From: Ascarosepion bandense
Lineage: Eukaryota > Mollusca > Cephalopoda > Sepiida > Sepiidae
Assembly (NCBI GenBank): GCA_037127315.1
Contig: JBBBDQ010000330.1
Location: 7,317,001 to 7,381,000, forward strand
DNA: 64,000 nt
Direction of reading: 5' to 3'
Below the pieces are notes generated by a model. It saw only the letters and a program-made list of their open reading frames with translations, had not been told where the DNA came from and made no database searches. The position numbers and the translations under genes were made by a program. Positions 11,868 through 21,919 of the stretch are shown piece after piece. How positions within the stretch are numbered: position 1 is the stretch's first letter; every line of letters begins with the position of its first letter.

Positions 11868-12345
11868 TTTTTTTTAATCATATCACCTGGAGCAAGGCGG
11901 TAATGCCACTGATGTGCAGGGGGCTACATAATAGTGAAAAGATTGGAAAAGAGAAAGCCGGAAACAAGGGATAAGCCTCTTAACCTGTTCAATAGACATG
12001 GGTGGAGTGTGAACCAGGAGATAGATAGATCTATCTACTCCAATTATGCACAATAATGGATCATATGCAATATAGGTGAACAATTCAACTTTAAAAATTT
12101 AAAATAAATACAATGTATCTAAATACAAATTAGAGACATGTCATAATAGATCATTCCATCTTAAATCAACAATGTTTTGCAGCAGTTTAACATCAGCTTG
12201 AGATTTTTCTTGTAAAAACATCAATAACTTAATACATTCAACATTATGGATAAAAAACAATAATTTTAAATAGCATTTTTCAGAACTTTGCATAAACGAA
12301 ACAAATTCATGGATTTGGAAAAACAGACCCAAGAATGACATCAAA
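11868..12345 (-). mobile_element. LINE 3' region, single-unit version
   Basis: Minus-strand order: a segment homologous to 28455-28590, then gagtagatag, a pyrimidine-rich stretch (ttgtttccggctttctct), and the conserved terminal tail at 11868-11925. It is the unamplified counterpart of the five-fold tandem at 59.5-60.4 kb. No coding sequence is seen. Its 28.5-kb relative breaks off at about 28590. Confidence 0.7.
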
Positions 12346-13150
12346 ATCCTCTAAAACATTTTCATCCTTTAATAGTCAGTTTCATTTATAATATATAGGT
12401 AGAAAAAAAAACAAAAACAAACAAAAGAAACCCCTATGTTGATGAGAGAGAGAGACTCACAAAGCACTGCTCAGAGCACCAAACCAGGCTTGATCTTTGT
12501 AGGAGGATTCAAGGTTAGTATACATCAAGCCTGTGGATTGTAATCTTAAGTTTACACAGTTTACTTTAGAAGTGAAAAACAATTCATCAGTCCAATGTTG
12601 CACAGTAAACAAAGATATTTTCATTTCAAAGAAGTTTTGATAAAATATAGTTTGTATTTTTATACAAGAAATTTGTGTCTGCAAAAAGAAATGAAGGGAA
12701 AGAAATGTTAACACTTTACGTGATCCAGGAAAAATCTTTCTGCTGTTCTTTGCACAGAAATATATCAATAAGAAAGTTTGTTTTTTTTGTCTGAACTAGT
12801 CTATATCCCTCAAAGTAGTCTCTCTCTGGTGACAGATAAGCACACTTACTCCCTTTCAAGTGGGAGTGGGAAGCACTGGGATCTTTACTCATTACTCAAC
12901 ACCTAATTGCAAGGTTGTCTTAAGCACAAGATTTATCAAACGACCTATATAAAAATTTTGCATCTGCTGTCTCAATAAACATTAAAAATATTCAGAGGGA
13001 TTTTCTGAAAATCAGATCTTTCCTGAGGTCAAGACTATCATACAATCTGGATCCTAAATATAAAAATGATATAGTTACATTCTTTTAAAATACATTTTAT
13101 CCCCTTTACTAATTTGGTCAAAACCAAAGTAAGTGTCATTCATTCAAGAA

Positions 13151-13155
<5 letters not shown>
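12346..13155. other. Unrecognised stretch
   Basis: No family resemblance within the window. The 103-aa minus frame at 12457-12768 has no recognisable domain. Short (GA)n at about 12443-12453. Confidence 0.45.
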
Positions 13156-13182
<27 letters not shown>

Positions 13183-13183
13183 G
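13156..13183. repeat. (TA)n microsatellite
   Basis: About fourteen TA units immediately before a LINE 3' fragment. Confidence 0.9.
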
Positions 13184-13184
13184 A

Positions 13185-13520
13185 TAATGTTGGTGCCCCC
13201 TCTGCATGAATTTACTCAAGCTACTAGACTCACAATTATGTAACCGCACCTTCCATATACTTGCTTCCTTTCTACAATTTACAAGAATTTAAATGTAAGG
13301 TCAATTGTCATCTAGCTCTGACTTGCATTCTTTCCCTCATGTTCTTTTTTCTGCCCACTACTCTCATCAGCTCTCTTCACACCAGTGTTCTCATCCTTCT
13401 CTTACCTATTCTCTGACTCCCCCTATAACTTCATCCTCTTTCTCAGCACTCTCCTCTTATGTAACCCCCTGCACACTAGTGGCAGTAAAACTGTCTTGCT
13501 TGAGATGAAATGATATTATA
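13185..13520 (+). mobile_element. Jockey/CR1-like LINE 3' fragment
   Basis: The plus strand starts at the conserved LVPPL-EFTQATRL block. An internal deletion then joins it to the FPYTCF-...LQEFKCK segment, followed by a pyrimidine-rich untranslated part and the terminal tail (cagtggcagtaaaactg). It is colinear with 58.50-58.92 kb but about 100 bp shorter. Confidence 0.7.
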
Positions 13521-13622
13521 ATCTGTTGAGTTTCAATCCTGGCTAGAAGCAAGTGGATGTATAGCCACACTGAGAAGCTGTGATACAGCAAAACAGGCTT
13601 GTGTGTGGATGACATACTATAT
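13521..13622 (+). mobile_element. tRNA-derived SINE (family C), 5'-truncated
   Basis: The copy starts near a B box (gtttcaatcctggct) and carries the family body ending cagcaaaacaggct. A fuller copy is at 14.56-14.69 kb, and an antisense piece lies at 39.32 kb. Confidence 0.65.
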
Positions 13623-13629
13623 ATATCTA

Positions 13630-13651
13630 TCTAAACTTATTTATAAATGGA

Positions 13652-13710
<59 letters not shown>

Positions 13711-14165
13711 CCATTACCTATAGACTCCGAAATGGCTGAACCAATTTTCTCGAAAATTTACACAGTTGTACTATAAGTGTCTGCAAGTGTTCTTAGCTAG
13801 GTTTTGTGTCGAGGTACTCCGGACGAATATCGAAAATCGACAATCGAAAAAAATCGGGTTATAGAAGGAGTGGTTTGATTTTAATCAAATTTGATACACT
13901 CATAGACAAAAACATAAGAAACGATATTCAGAAGTTTCAAGGTTGTAGTTCTTACAATAGTGCAGAAAATTTGATAGCGATACCAGGAAATCAAAATTTG
14001 ACTTACATCCATTCATTTTTCTTTCAGTCTATGGTTTCGCTTTAACTAGAAATAACTATTGCTTTTTAATCTTTTGTGCCAACATCCAAAGAGTTGGAGT
14101 TCCAGGACCATGGATTAGTTTTAAAGCTTTCATTACACCCGAGCAATGCCGGGCTATACTTCTAG
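13630..14165 (+). mobile_element. Non-autonomous Helitron, copy 2
   Basis: The termini are TCTAAACTTATTT and ATACTTCTAG, flanked by A (13629) and T (14166). Near the 3' end cccgagcaatgccggg can form a GC hairpin about 10 bases before CTAG. It contains about 59 bp of TG repeats but lacks the second internal microsatellite of the other copies, where a deletion joins gatagcgata to later sequence. The 79-aa frame inside is not conserved in the other copies. Confidence 0.85.
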
Positions 14166-14550
14166 TATATATTATATATATCTATCTCTTAATGAAGATA
14201 TGAAAAAGTTTTACTATGCTAATAAAAATGAGTAAAAAGTCTCATAACCATAAAAAACCTCTAATCATTAATCTTAAACCAATAATCTGGCAAGTGCTTG
14301 TTTCCTTCTTCCTCTAATCTCTCAATTGCCACCTAAAAGAGTAGTGGCATTTGTTCTGAAGATTGCAATAAGGTGCAACACTAACAGTCACTATGCAGTG
14401 ACTATTCTATATGTCTACATTATTACGTCTAACACACACATACAGTAGGTACTCACTATCATTTATCCATCACTCTTCAGCAATGAATTGAACACTTTTT
14501 GCTACTGGCGTTTGTTTACATTGCATATATAACATACTAAAATCTGCCTT
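14166..14550. other. Unrecognised stretch
   Basis: A spacer between Helitron copy 2 and SINE family C. No homologous segment or coding signal was found. Confidence 0.45.
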
Positions 14551-14554
14551 CCTC

Positions 14555-14681
14555 CACCATGACGCAATAGCTTAGAGGTAGAATTTCCAACCAATGTCGA
14601 ATTGATCCAGTTTCAATCCTGGCTGGAAGCAACTGGATGTCTAACTATACTAATGAGCTATTATACAGCAAAACAAGACTA

Positions 14682-14690
<9 letters not shown>
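14555..14690 (+). mobile_element. tRNA-derived SINE (family C), fuller copy
   Basis: A box tagcttagagg at about 14568-14578 and B box agtttcaatcc at 14609-14619 form a pol III-type head. A body (ggctggaagcaactggatgt) follows and runs into (TA)n(CA)n. This head-body order is what is known for tRNA-derived SINEs. Confidence 0.7.
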
Positions 14691-14726
<36 letters not shown>

Positions 14727-14734
14727 TACACACA
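14685..14734. repeat. (TA)n(CA)n microsatellite
   Basis: It joins the 3' end of the SINE to the 3' end of Helitron copy 3. Confidence 0.9.
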
Positions 14735-14736
14735 CA

Positions 14737-14921
14737 CTAGCAGTATAGCCCGGCGTTGCTTGGGTGTAATGAAAGCTTTAAAACTAATCCATGGTTTTGG
14801 AGCTCAGACTCAGCCTAAAGAATATTTGTTTGAAGTTTAGTGAGAATTGGATAAAAATTATGGATTTGTATAAAGGACATACAGACAGATAAACAGACAG
14901 ACACACAAACATCTTGCCTGT

Positions 14922-14954
<33 letters not shown>

Positions 14955-15247
14955 CCGATTTTCTGCACTATTGTAAGAACTGCAACCTTAAAACTTCTGA
15001 ATATCATTTCTTATGTCTTATGTCTATGAGTGTATCAAATTTGATTAAAACCGGACCACTCCTTCTATAACCCGATTTTTTTGATTATCAATATTTATCG
15101 GGGGTACCTCAACACAAAACCTAGCTAAGAACACTCGCAGATGCTTATAGTACAACTGTGTAAATTTTCAAGAAAATCCGTTCAGCCATTTCGGAGTCTA
15201 TAGGTAACGGATGCACACACAAAGTTTCATTTATAAATAAGTTTAGA
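14737..15247 (-). mobile_element. Non-autonomous Helitron, copy 3
   Basis: The minus strand begins TCTAAACTTATTTATAAATG at 15247 and ends ATACTGCTAG at 14737, again between A and T. The 3' hairpin sequence is gcccggcgttgcttgggt on the plus strand. It has (TA)n at about 14922-14945 and a short tgtgtg tract. Copies 2 and 3 are inverted, about 570 bp apart, with a SINE between them. Confidence 0.85.
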
Positions 15248-15249
15248 TT

Positions 15250-15454
15250 TAGATATATATACACACACGCACCTTTGAAACGTATACCTTTGAAAAAGTG
15301 TTGGTCAAAAAGGTATAGCATGACATTCACTTAGTTTAAGTATGTTTTGTTTCTGTGGGCACAACTCTCTTATATACACACACAAAATATTAAAATAAAG
15401 TGCAAACTCCTTGAGCTGGAACTTGAAATTTTGACACTAATTTAATTTTCTATG
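15250..15454. other. Short unrecognised spacer
   Basis: AT-rich DNA between Helitron copy 3 and the left LTR of the Gypsy element. Nothing recognised. Confidence 0.4.
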
Positions 15455-15785
15455 TTGTTAATTCACCCTACTTTTTTGCTTATTACAATGTTGCATAGAC
15501 CTGGTTTAGGGCGTATGAAACTTACAACAAATATGTTAAGAGACTTGCAATAAACTGGCTACCAAAAACAATATAAATTTTGTACTTATCCGTCTGGTTG
15601 TTACAAACCTGAAATTGTGTCCTTTGCTACTGTAACTGTAGAGCAAAAATAAGATTTATTTTTCCACGTTTAACGATGTCTCAAGCAGGTCTCGTCAGAT
15701 CATGTGATTGTTTCCTATTCTTGAAAGTACATGTAATTAATTTTTATTGCTATTTTCCATTTTGATCAAAGGGAGATCACTTTAT
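15455..15785 (-). repeat. 3' LTR of decayed Gypsy element
   Basis: It aligns end to end with 20028-20425, sharing runs such as ttttattgctattttcc, aaagggagat and accaaaaacaa. The two copies bracket gag, protease, RT and integrase in minus-strand order, so this one is the 3' LTR. The copies have diverged strongly, indicating an old insertion. Exact ends and target duplications could not be fixed. Confidence 0.75.
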
Positions 15786-16195
15786 CTCTCACTACAAATT
15801 TCCCCACCTAGTAGCGGAGACTAATAGTAGTGATATTGGTCATCTTTTTTTTTTCAAGAAACTTCAGGTTCAATGTAAGGTTTTAATCTATCTATTGATA
15901 CCATTCACTGTATCTTATTTTTAATTACAAAATATTTTTCTGTTCTATGTATCACTTGCAGGGAACTGATGTAAGAAACTTCCAGAGGCTTGCAAACTAT
16001 CGACTCCTAACCAAACATTTTTATGTTTTAAGCTTGTTGGGAACATACTGACAATTTATTTACAGAGCTATAATCTTTGTTCAATGTAAGGTATGTTCTA
16101 AATCCTTTGCAAAATTCTGATTATGTTATCATTAGTATCATCTATTTGCAACTGAGAAATTATTACATGTGTTCATTGAAGTGTAAAGAAAGATG
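15786..16195 (-). mobile_element. Gypsy internal region downstream of integrase
   Basis: The interval between the recognisable integrase and the 3' LTR. No motif is readable. A polypurine tract would be expected at the LTR edge; the minus strand near 15846-15862 (runs of a's and g's) is a weak candidate. Confidence 0.5.
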
Positions 16196-16450
16196 AAATA
16201 TTGGAAGAATTAGGTGCAGCGCAGGTGCCCATTAGTATTATTGAAAGAGCGTCCAGCTATGATTTCTTTGGGTTATTAATGCTGTCTTAATTGTCCCATG
16301 TGCACATTCGATCATTCTGTTTATTTACACATAACCAGTATTGTACAACCTATAAAAATTCACTATTGAGGCTATTTCCTAAAAAAACTTGCTCTCAATC
16401 TGAGCACCATGATTGGTTATCACATGAAGTGGAATACCTCAACATGTGAT
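16196..16450 (-). pseudogene. Gypsy integrase core fragment
   Basis: Minus-strand translation reads GIPLHVITNHGAQIESKFF, later NRMIECAHGTIKTALI. These correspond to the second and third positions of the DDE catalytic triad in Ty3/gypsy integrases (TDRGTQF-type and NG-ER-H-type motifs). The Asp of the second position reads as Asn here, while the Glu of the third is kept. Stops and shifts interrupt it. Confidence 0.85.
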
Positions 16451-16696
16451 CCACATGTGAATGAATGAATTGATTACAGATTGTGCTGTTATATCTTGTA
16501 ATGGTTCTACCTTGATTCACTTTATTGTGTTAAATAACATATCTATAAGGAGTATTTTTTGTTTCAAGACATCACCTAGTAACAGGGAGTGGACTAATTA
16601 TATCCAAGGAAACCATATTAAAGTGAATAGTAAATTTAGTATGTTTCTAAATTTTGCTTTTCTGGCAAGTTCATTACAAATTTCTTTTACCTTGTC

Positions 16697-16698
<2 letters not shown>

Positions 16699-16727
<29 letters not shown>
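16699..16727. repeat. Poly(A) tract within the Gypsy body
   Basis: About 26 A's followed by ggaaaa, inserted in the region between integrase and RT. It may mark a small retroposed insertion. Confidence 0.8.
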
Positions 16728-16729
<2 letters not shown>

Positions 16730-16999
16730 AAAATCTTATTTTGATAAATATACATGAGATTTTAATTTCTGGGGTTTCATATTGTATGAATACTATTAAA
16801 AATAGATTTCAGTAATTCCCCAGGTATATTTGGCCTAGGAACACCGGTATCATTATCACAGTATATGGAGCTATTATTACCAGTTATAACATTTTGATTT
16901 CTCTATGTGGCCTACATCTTATATATATATTCTGTGAGAATTGCTAATTGCCACTGCTGTATCTGATTTAGCAAGGTTTAGACTACAGAATGCACTTCA

Positions 17000-17900
17000 C
17001 AAAGGCTTATGGCAGTTAATAATAAAACTTTATAACATAGCTGAATATGCTGTAAAAAGTTCCTTTTCCAATGTTGAATTTCTAGTGAGCATTTGAATTA
17101 ATGTTTTTGAGAAAAATTGGCGCTCGTGCTATTTGATATAGGGCTGTACCAACTGTATAATTACTGCTATCAGGAATCAACTGATATTCAGTACACTAAG
17201 ATCATTGGTGAGCTAAAGATGGAAATTCACTGATTCTGCTTTTAATATCAATAAATGATTGCAGTTCAGTCATTTAATGTAAATTTAGTGTTACTGCATA
17301 TATTTTTTGTTAATGGCATGACTGTCTGCAAAGTTTGGAATTAATTTCCTATAAAAAATTTACCAAGTCAAAGAAATGAAGATTCTTATTGCCCTTAGGA
17401 GAGAGAAAATTCTGTAATGTACTAACCTTATTTTGTAGGTTTAATACCTTCTGAGCTAATACAACAAAAAAAATTTGACTGAAATTACATCAATTGTTGA
17501 TTTTGTTATTGAAAATTTTAGATAACATTCTCAATGTTCAAAGATCTTGTCCATTTATCTTTGCAAAGTGGGAGCTGTAATCTTTAGTCCAAATGGCATG
17601 TATTTGTATTTATCCAATCCGAGAAAAGAAATAAGTGCTGTTATTTTTTATATCATCTGCACGAATTTTGATTTAATATTCCTATAAGATGTCAATTTTG
17701 CAAAATCGTGTTTTGTTGGCTAGTTTATCAGCAATTGAATTAACCTTCAAAATGTGATATTTACTGATTCTTGTAATGCTGTTTAATCACTGCAGCATCT
17801 GAAATTGCAATCTGGTTTTTTTTTTTCTTACAATAAGTAAGCCCATACACTATCAAAAGGTGTTTTGAAAATTCTTCACTACCTGGATTTTCACTTCTGA
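17000..17900 (-). pseudogene. Gypsy reverse transcriptase / RNase H remnant
   Basis: On the minus strand the block YKYMPFGLK (near 17583-17610) is a Ty3/gypsy RT landmark. Further on (toward lower coordinates) are a connection-like segment (FYRKLIPN-AD) and the RNase H-like TEYQL(I)PDSSNY-VG-ALYQI. The frame changes repeatedly. The order protease, RT, RNase H, integrase is that of Ty3/gypsy. The YxDD box itself is not preserved well enough to point to. Confidence 0.8.
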
Positions 17901-18019
17901 TAGATGCCTTGCCTTTTCAATGGTAGGAGCATGAATGCCTGTATCAATTCTATGGCAAACTCCTGCATATGTGCTTGATAGTTGATATAATGTTGGGATA
18001 TATTTTTATACAGACTTTA

Positions 18020-18360
18020 ATGAAATCAGACATATTATTCACGACTAAGTTGACAGTCGTCGAATGTTTGTAGTTTCTTTGAAGATGATGTTGTGGGATT
18101 GATGATCATTCTGTTGGCAATTTATCAATGAACCAAAATTGTTTAGGAAATCAAATTTTAGTAGGGGGTGTTGAATGTCTGCTACTACAAACATTTTCAG
18201 AAAAGATTATTGAAGTATCAGTATGCTTACCTTGCCCATAGAAGCGTATATTTGAGCTTGTAGCCAAGGTTAAAGAAACTGTTGCTGGCTCAATTGATAA
18301 ACTGTTGACATAGCTATGTGGAATGATAGATAAGCTGGGATCCGGTATCTATTATGAATT
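18020..18360 (-). pseudogene. Gypsy aspartic protease remnant
   Basis: Minus-strand translation shows DTGSQL with the catalytic Asp-Thr-Gly intact at about 18338-18352, and later VVADIQHPLLKFDFL. That corresponds to the flap-to-C-terminal region (ADVQHPILG-DFL type) of retroelement proteases. Frameshifts lie between them. It ends only about 20 bp from the solo-LTR-like insertion. Confidence 0.85.
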
Positions 18361-18379
18361 AGAACTATTTTGTCCCGTA

Positions 18380-18852
18380 TGTTATATATCGCCGTACGAC
18401 GACAAAACAACAAACACGCATATATAAAAATATAAGGTTATATTTTTATTAATGACGACGAACCGTGTGGAATAGAGAACAGGAGAGTGAGAGCGCACAT
18501 AGAATGGGTTGACGGGAGTGTAGTCTTGCCTGTGGTGTTTCTCTGCTTCCACTGGCCGTTCTCTGCTGGCGAATCCGTGTGTCGAGGTCTTTATATAGTC
18601 TTCTAGAACCGGGACTTTCCTTCCGGTCCTGCCTCGCCCACGCAATGCCCACGTAATTCCCAGAAACACCTGTTCTGTTTGCCTCCGTAGTCATTTCCGC
18701 CGCTGTCGGAAATAAGGTCAAACGACATCCGCTCCGGCCTCGACAGGATGTATTTCACAAACACCCGCCCTGCCGCTCGCCGACCCCTCCACCGACGGGA
18801 AACACCATCGCTTGCATCACTTCCTCGGGTGGGGCCAGATTGTTATATTACA
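18380..18852 (-). mobile_element. Solo-LTR-like insertion, GC-richer
   Basis: This 473-bp block has the layout of an LTR on the minus strand: TGTAATATAACA start, TATA box (tatataaagacc, about 18587-18600), AATAAA-type poly(A) signal near 18450, and an ATATAACA end. It is far richer in G+C and CpG than its surroundings, suggesting a young insertion. It lies between the gag and protease remnants of the older Gypsy. The repeated gttatat at both edges (18381 and 18842) could be a target duplication or part of the LTR ends. The 90-95 aa minus frames inside are not treated as genes. Confidence 0.65.
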
Positions 18853-19129
18853 CCAACATTGTTGGTATTTACAATCAAGAGGGGTATTTTATTTGTGCAT
18901 TTAGTTCCCCCCGCTGTTTAGCACTGGTGAAGGTGGGCACAAACTTGGCTATTGTCTCAAGTCTTTTTGTTTGGCCATTTTCACCAATATTTATATGAAT
19001 ATGTTGAGTTCACATAATGCATGTGTTAACCACATTTTTTGTAAATGCTTCCTTTTGGAAAGGGTTTAAGACCATAAAAGTACAGCTGAAATTTTTTACT
19101 AGGCATTTCTTTCATCTGAATTTGGTTAC
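18853..19129 (-). mobile_element. Gypsy internal region, gag-protease interval
   Basis: This continues the old Gypsy between the solo LTR and the SINE insertion. Gag nucleocapsid sequence would be expected, but no CCHC motif can be read. Confidence 0.5.
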
Positions 19130-19428
19130 ATGTGCTTGTGGTGCATTGGATACCGACTCAGAATGAGAGATCGGTGTACTGAGTTCAAATTCCAGTTGAA
19201 TTTCTTGCATTCACTTATGTACAAATACCCTTCAGAAAGGTATTAATCCGTCTCTTTCCACCAGTTATGGGTTAAATAACAGGACAGATTGGGTTCTATA
19301 GCCTTAGTTGGCAACCAGTCTAACAATGGCAACCTACTGCGGGATAATCCTTTGCCTAGTCAGTCATGTTTCTTTCAAGACATGATTGCCCAAAGCGTAT
19401 ATCACGTATGGCACTTAACTGACTGACT
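19130..19428 (+). mobile_element. tRNA-derived SINE (family B), full-length, inserted in Gypsy
   Basis: The A box region gtggtgcattgg (19138-19149) and B box gagttcaaattcc (about 19181-19193) form the head. The body includes caaatacccttcagaaagg, gggttctatagcc, ggcaacc and tcagtcatg. The copy ends ggcacttaactgactgac. Family members occur about twelve times in the window. This one splits the gag remnant from the protease half of the Gypsy. Confidence 0.8.
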
Positions 19429-19431
19429 TGT

Positions 19432-19600
19432 ATTAAAGGCATTAATTTGTTCACAAATTATCCCCAGCCTGGTCAGGTTTAAATATTTTTGTATTGCTAA
19501 TGCAAGGTTGATGGAAGATGGTAATGCCTGTAAAAATTTGTGTAAAACTGTGTTGTTGCCTATCTCTAATCTTTTTGCAGTCAACATCTCCTGATGGTAA
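19432..19600 (-). pseudogene. Gypsy gag (capsid) fragment
   Basis: A 61-residue minus frame contains LHKFLQALPSSINLALAI and LNLTRLGIICEQI. The spacing and character match the capsid helix region of Ty3/gypsy gag (LQ-LP-...-LA...L-LA-IAD-I). It lies in the right place, between the 5' LTR and the protease. The frame ends where the SINE begins. Confidence 0.7.
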
Positions 19601-19903
19601 ACTCATGGTCAACCTGTAATAATGGAGATGAACATTAATTTAACTAGCATTTCTGTCTTTCTTTGTTTAAGTGTTTCAATTAAAGTTTTAACTCACTGTA
19701 ATTGTGAGTATCCAAAATGAGGCTAGGTACTTTTGCCACTAGAGACACAATAACATTATAAAGTTTCTCACATGGAATTGAGATTCAATAATTGTGAACC
19801 AACTGGTAATGTTAGTTTGCATGACATCAGGTGTCTTTATTGTTATTTGTTAGACAGTTGGCTCAAGAGGCTCTTGCACCATTTCCCTTTTTTTTTTTCG
19901 GTG

Positions 19904-19908
<5 letters not shown>

Positions 19909-19939
<31 letters not shown>

Positions 19940-19955
19940 CACACACACACACACA
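19909..19955. repeat. (TA)n(CA)n microsatellite
   Basis: A dinucleotide tract between the gag remnant and the 5' LTR of the Gypsy. Confidence 0.9.
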
Positions 19956-20027
19956 TGTATATGTGTAGAAATTCAGATATATTGTTATGGATTCATTTTT
20001 TTTTCTTTTGTATCAAGTTATGAAAAT

Positions 20028-20425
20028 GTGTATTTTGTTGGAGTAACCAAATTTGCTATGCAGAAATATGTATCATAAATCTAGTTAGAGTGTATGAAAT
20101 ATACAACAAATATATGAAAGTTCAATCAAAACCAGTCTTTGTATGAATATATTCAAAATTCTTGATACAAGATTTACATATATTCATTTGCAAAAGACTG
20201 GGTACCAAAAACAAGATAAATTTTGTACTTATCTTGCCTGGTTGTTATAAGATGGAAATTGTGCATCTTGTTACTATAACTTCATGAAGCAAAAAGAGGA
20301 GGACTGACTTTCCCACCAAACAATGTCTTGTGTAGGTCTCATCAGATCACATGACAGTTTTCTATTCTTGTAAATATACATAATTTTTATTGCTATTTTC
20401 CGTTTTGGTCAAAGGGAGATAATTG
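20028..20425 (-). repeat. 5' LTR of decayed Gypsy element
   Basis: Homologous to 15455-15785 and longer by an internal insertion at about 20112-20205. That insertion is itself an inverted repeat (accagtctttgtatgaat with attcatttgcaaaagact). The position upstream of gag on the minus strand makes it the 5' LTR. No primer-binding site was recognised. Confidence 0.75.
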
Positions 20426-20491
20426 TTATAGCAAGAAATAAAAGTTAAGAAAATCACTAATTTGAAATAGTCCTGGGTATGACAATAAACT

Positions 20492-20611
20492 GTCTACAGC
20501 TATATTGTGTTGAATACACCGGTTCCCGTCTGATCACCAAAGTTAAGCAACATCGAGCCTGGTCAGTACTTAAATGGGTGACCATTTGGGAATACCAGGT
20601 GCTGTAAACAT
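20492..20611 (+). rRNA. 5S rRNA-like sequence (pseudogene or SINE/retroposon head)
   Basis: The 120 bp follow animal 5S rRNA from start (gtctacagc) to end (caggtgctgta). They include the internal control region: box A aagttaagcaac, then gagcctgg, and box C gggtgacc...tgggaatacc. Differences from the usual animal sequence are mostly C-to-T or G-to-A changes at CpG sites, as expected of methylated, non-functional DNA. There is no T-run terminator at the 3' end; sequence continues into a dispersed repeat. It is therefore more likely a pseudogene or pol III head of a retroposon than a working gene. The 119-aa antisense frame here is a shadow. Confidence 0.85.
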
Positions 20612-20915
20612 AAGGGCCAAGAATGGTCCACTGGTTCTCCAGGTTTGGGTTGGGTGAAGGGCTAACAACCGTGCCCTGTAAAAAACAGTTTGTTACAGAA
20701 ACAGAAACAAAAAATTGCTGCTCTATGCACCATTGGGTATGATGGATAAATGATGATGACAAACTACATCTGACAGCAAGCACTCTGGTTGGGAGATTGG
20801 AGGTTTTGAGGAGCATGTAACTACCTCCTAATTGCTGTTGTTTCTAAGTCCACCCTGACCTTTGGTGGTAGCACTTGTTAGAGTCCCAGCTATTAGCAAA
20901 TAGTGAACCTCCTAT
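20612..20915 (+). mobile_element. Dispersed repeat joined to 5S-like head
   Basis: The last half (about 20760-20910; tgggag-ttggagg-ttgaggagcatg, gctgttgtt, ggtggtagcac) recurs antisense at 38405-38560. The part between (ggtccactggttctccagg) resembles upstream regions of RTE-type LINEs, but this is from memory of family style, not a comparison. It may be a 5S-headed SINE or the 5' end of a LINE using a 5S promoter. Confidence 0.6.
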
Positions 20916-21700
20916 CCAAACAAAACATATTGAAATTATAATACATTTTTATAATAAAAATACCAGCAATACATTTTTACATAGAAAAACAAAAAGAAAG
21001 AAAAAGACCAACATTACATATTTATAGTAATATGACCAACAGTATATCTTATCTGTAATTGAAGGCATACAAATGCTTTCAAAATATATATTTAGTGGAA
21101 GCCATAAAATTCTGTTCAAAGTATTTAGATTTCAGCACTGAATGGACCATAGGGTTGATGTGCTGATCAACAAAACCAGCCAAACAGACAACATAAATGA
21201 ACTCTTTCATGACATTAAGCTTTATAATAGTTACAATTTCTTAAAGTAATCAAACTGTATTTTAAAATATAACCAACAAAAGACACACATCACTACCTCT
21301 ACTAATTATGTCCTTACAAACATGCATATACTTGGAAGATGAGCATCATATACCATGTATTCAATTGTGAAAGCAGAATAACGTTTTTATTATTTCAAAA
21401 CTCCCAAGAAAATTAAATTTCAGCATTAAATGATTCATAAGGAGTTGATATGTCATTAACAAATGAACAAACAAATTTGAAAGAAAGACAAAATAACTTA
21501 AGTTTCTTTTAGTTTACTAAAAACAGTTAAACTAGTGATCAAATTTAGATGAAAACAGATTTTTCAATGCTAACCTTCAAGGCAGGCCTCTTTTCACTTT
21601 GAAAAGAGTCTTGCACCTATCTTTCTAACCTTATATTTCTTCTCCACATTCTGCTAAATCATGCTCAGCTCTGGCACAGTGATTTATTACCCAAGATTAT
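20916..21700. other. Unrecognised AT-rich stretch
   Basis: No shared repeat, no RNA gene and no convincing frame. It includes loosely similar phrases (cagcactgaatggacc / cagcattaaatgattc) at 21133 and 21421, suggesting an ancient local duplication. Confidence 0.45.
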
Positions 21701-21706
21701 GAAAGA

Positions 21707-21877
21707 CTAGCAGTATAACCCGGTGTTGCTCAGGTGTAATGAAAGTTTTAAAACTAATCCATGGTCCTGGAACTCAGACTCGTGAATATGTGAAGTTTGG
21801 TGAGAATCGGATAAAAATTGTGGATTTGTATAAAGGACATACAGGCAGATAAACAGACACACACACAAACATCTTGC

Positions 21878-21919
<42 letters not shown>

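Noticed and set aside
18382..18721. 90-95 aa minus frames in the GC-richer block
   Set aside because: The block has LTR layout. The frames overlap each other and lack a domain, although a short peptide cannot be excluded.
20457..20816. 119-aa minus-strand frame
   Set aside because: It is antisense to the 5S-like sequence and its repeat body.
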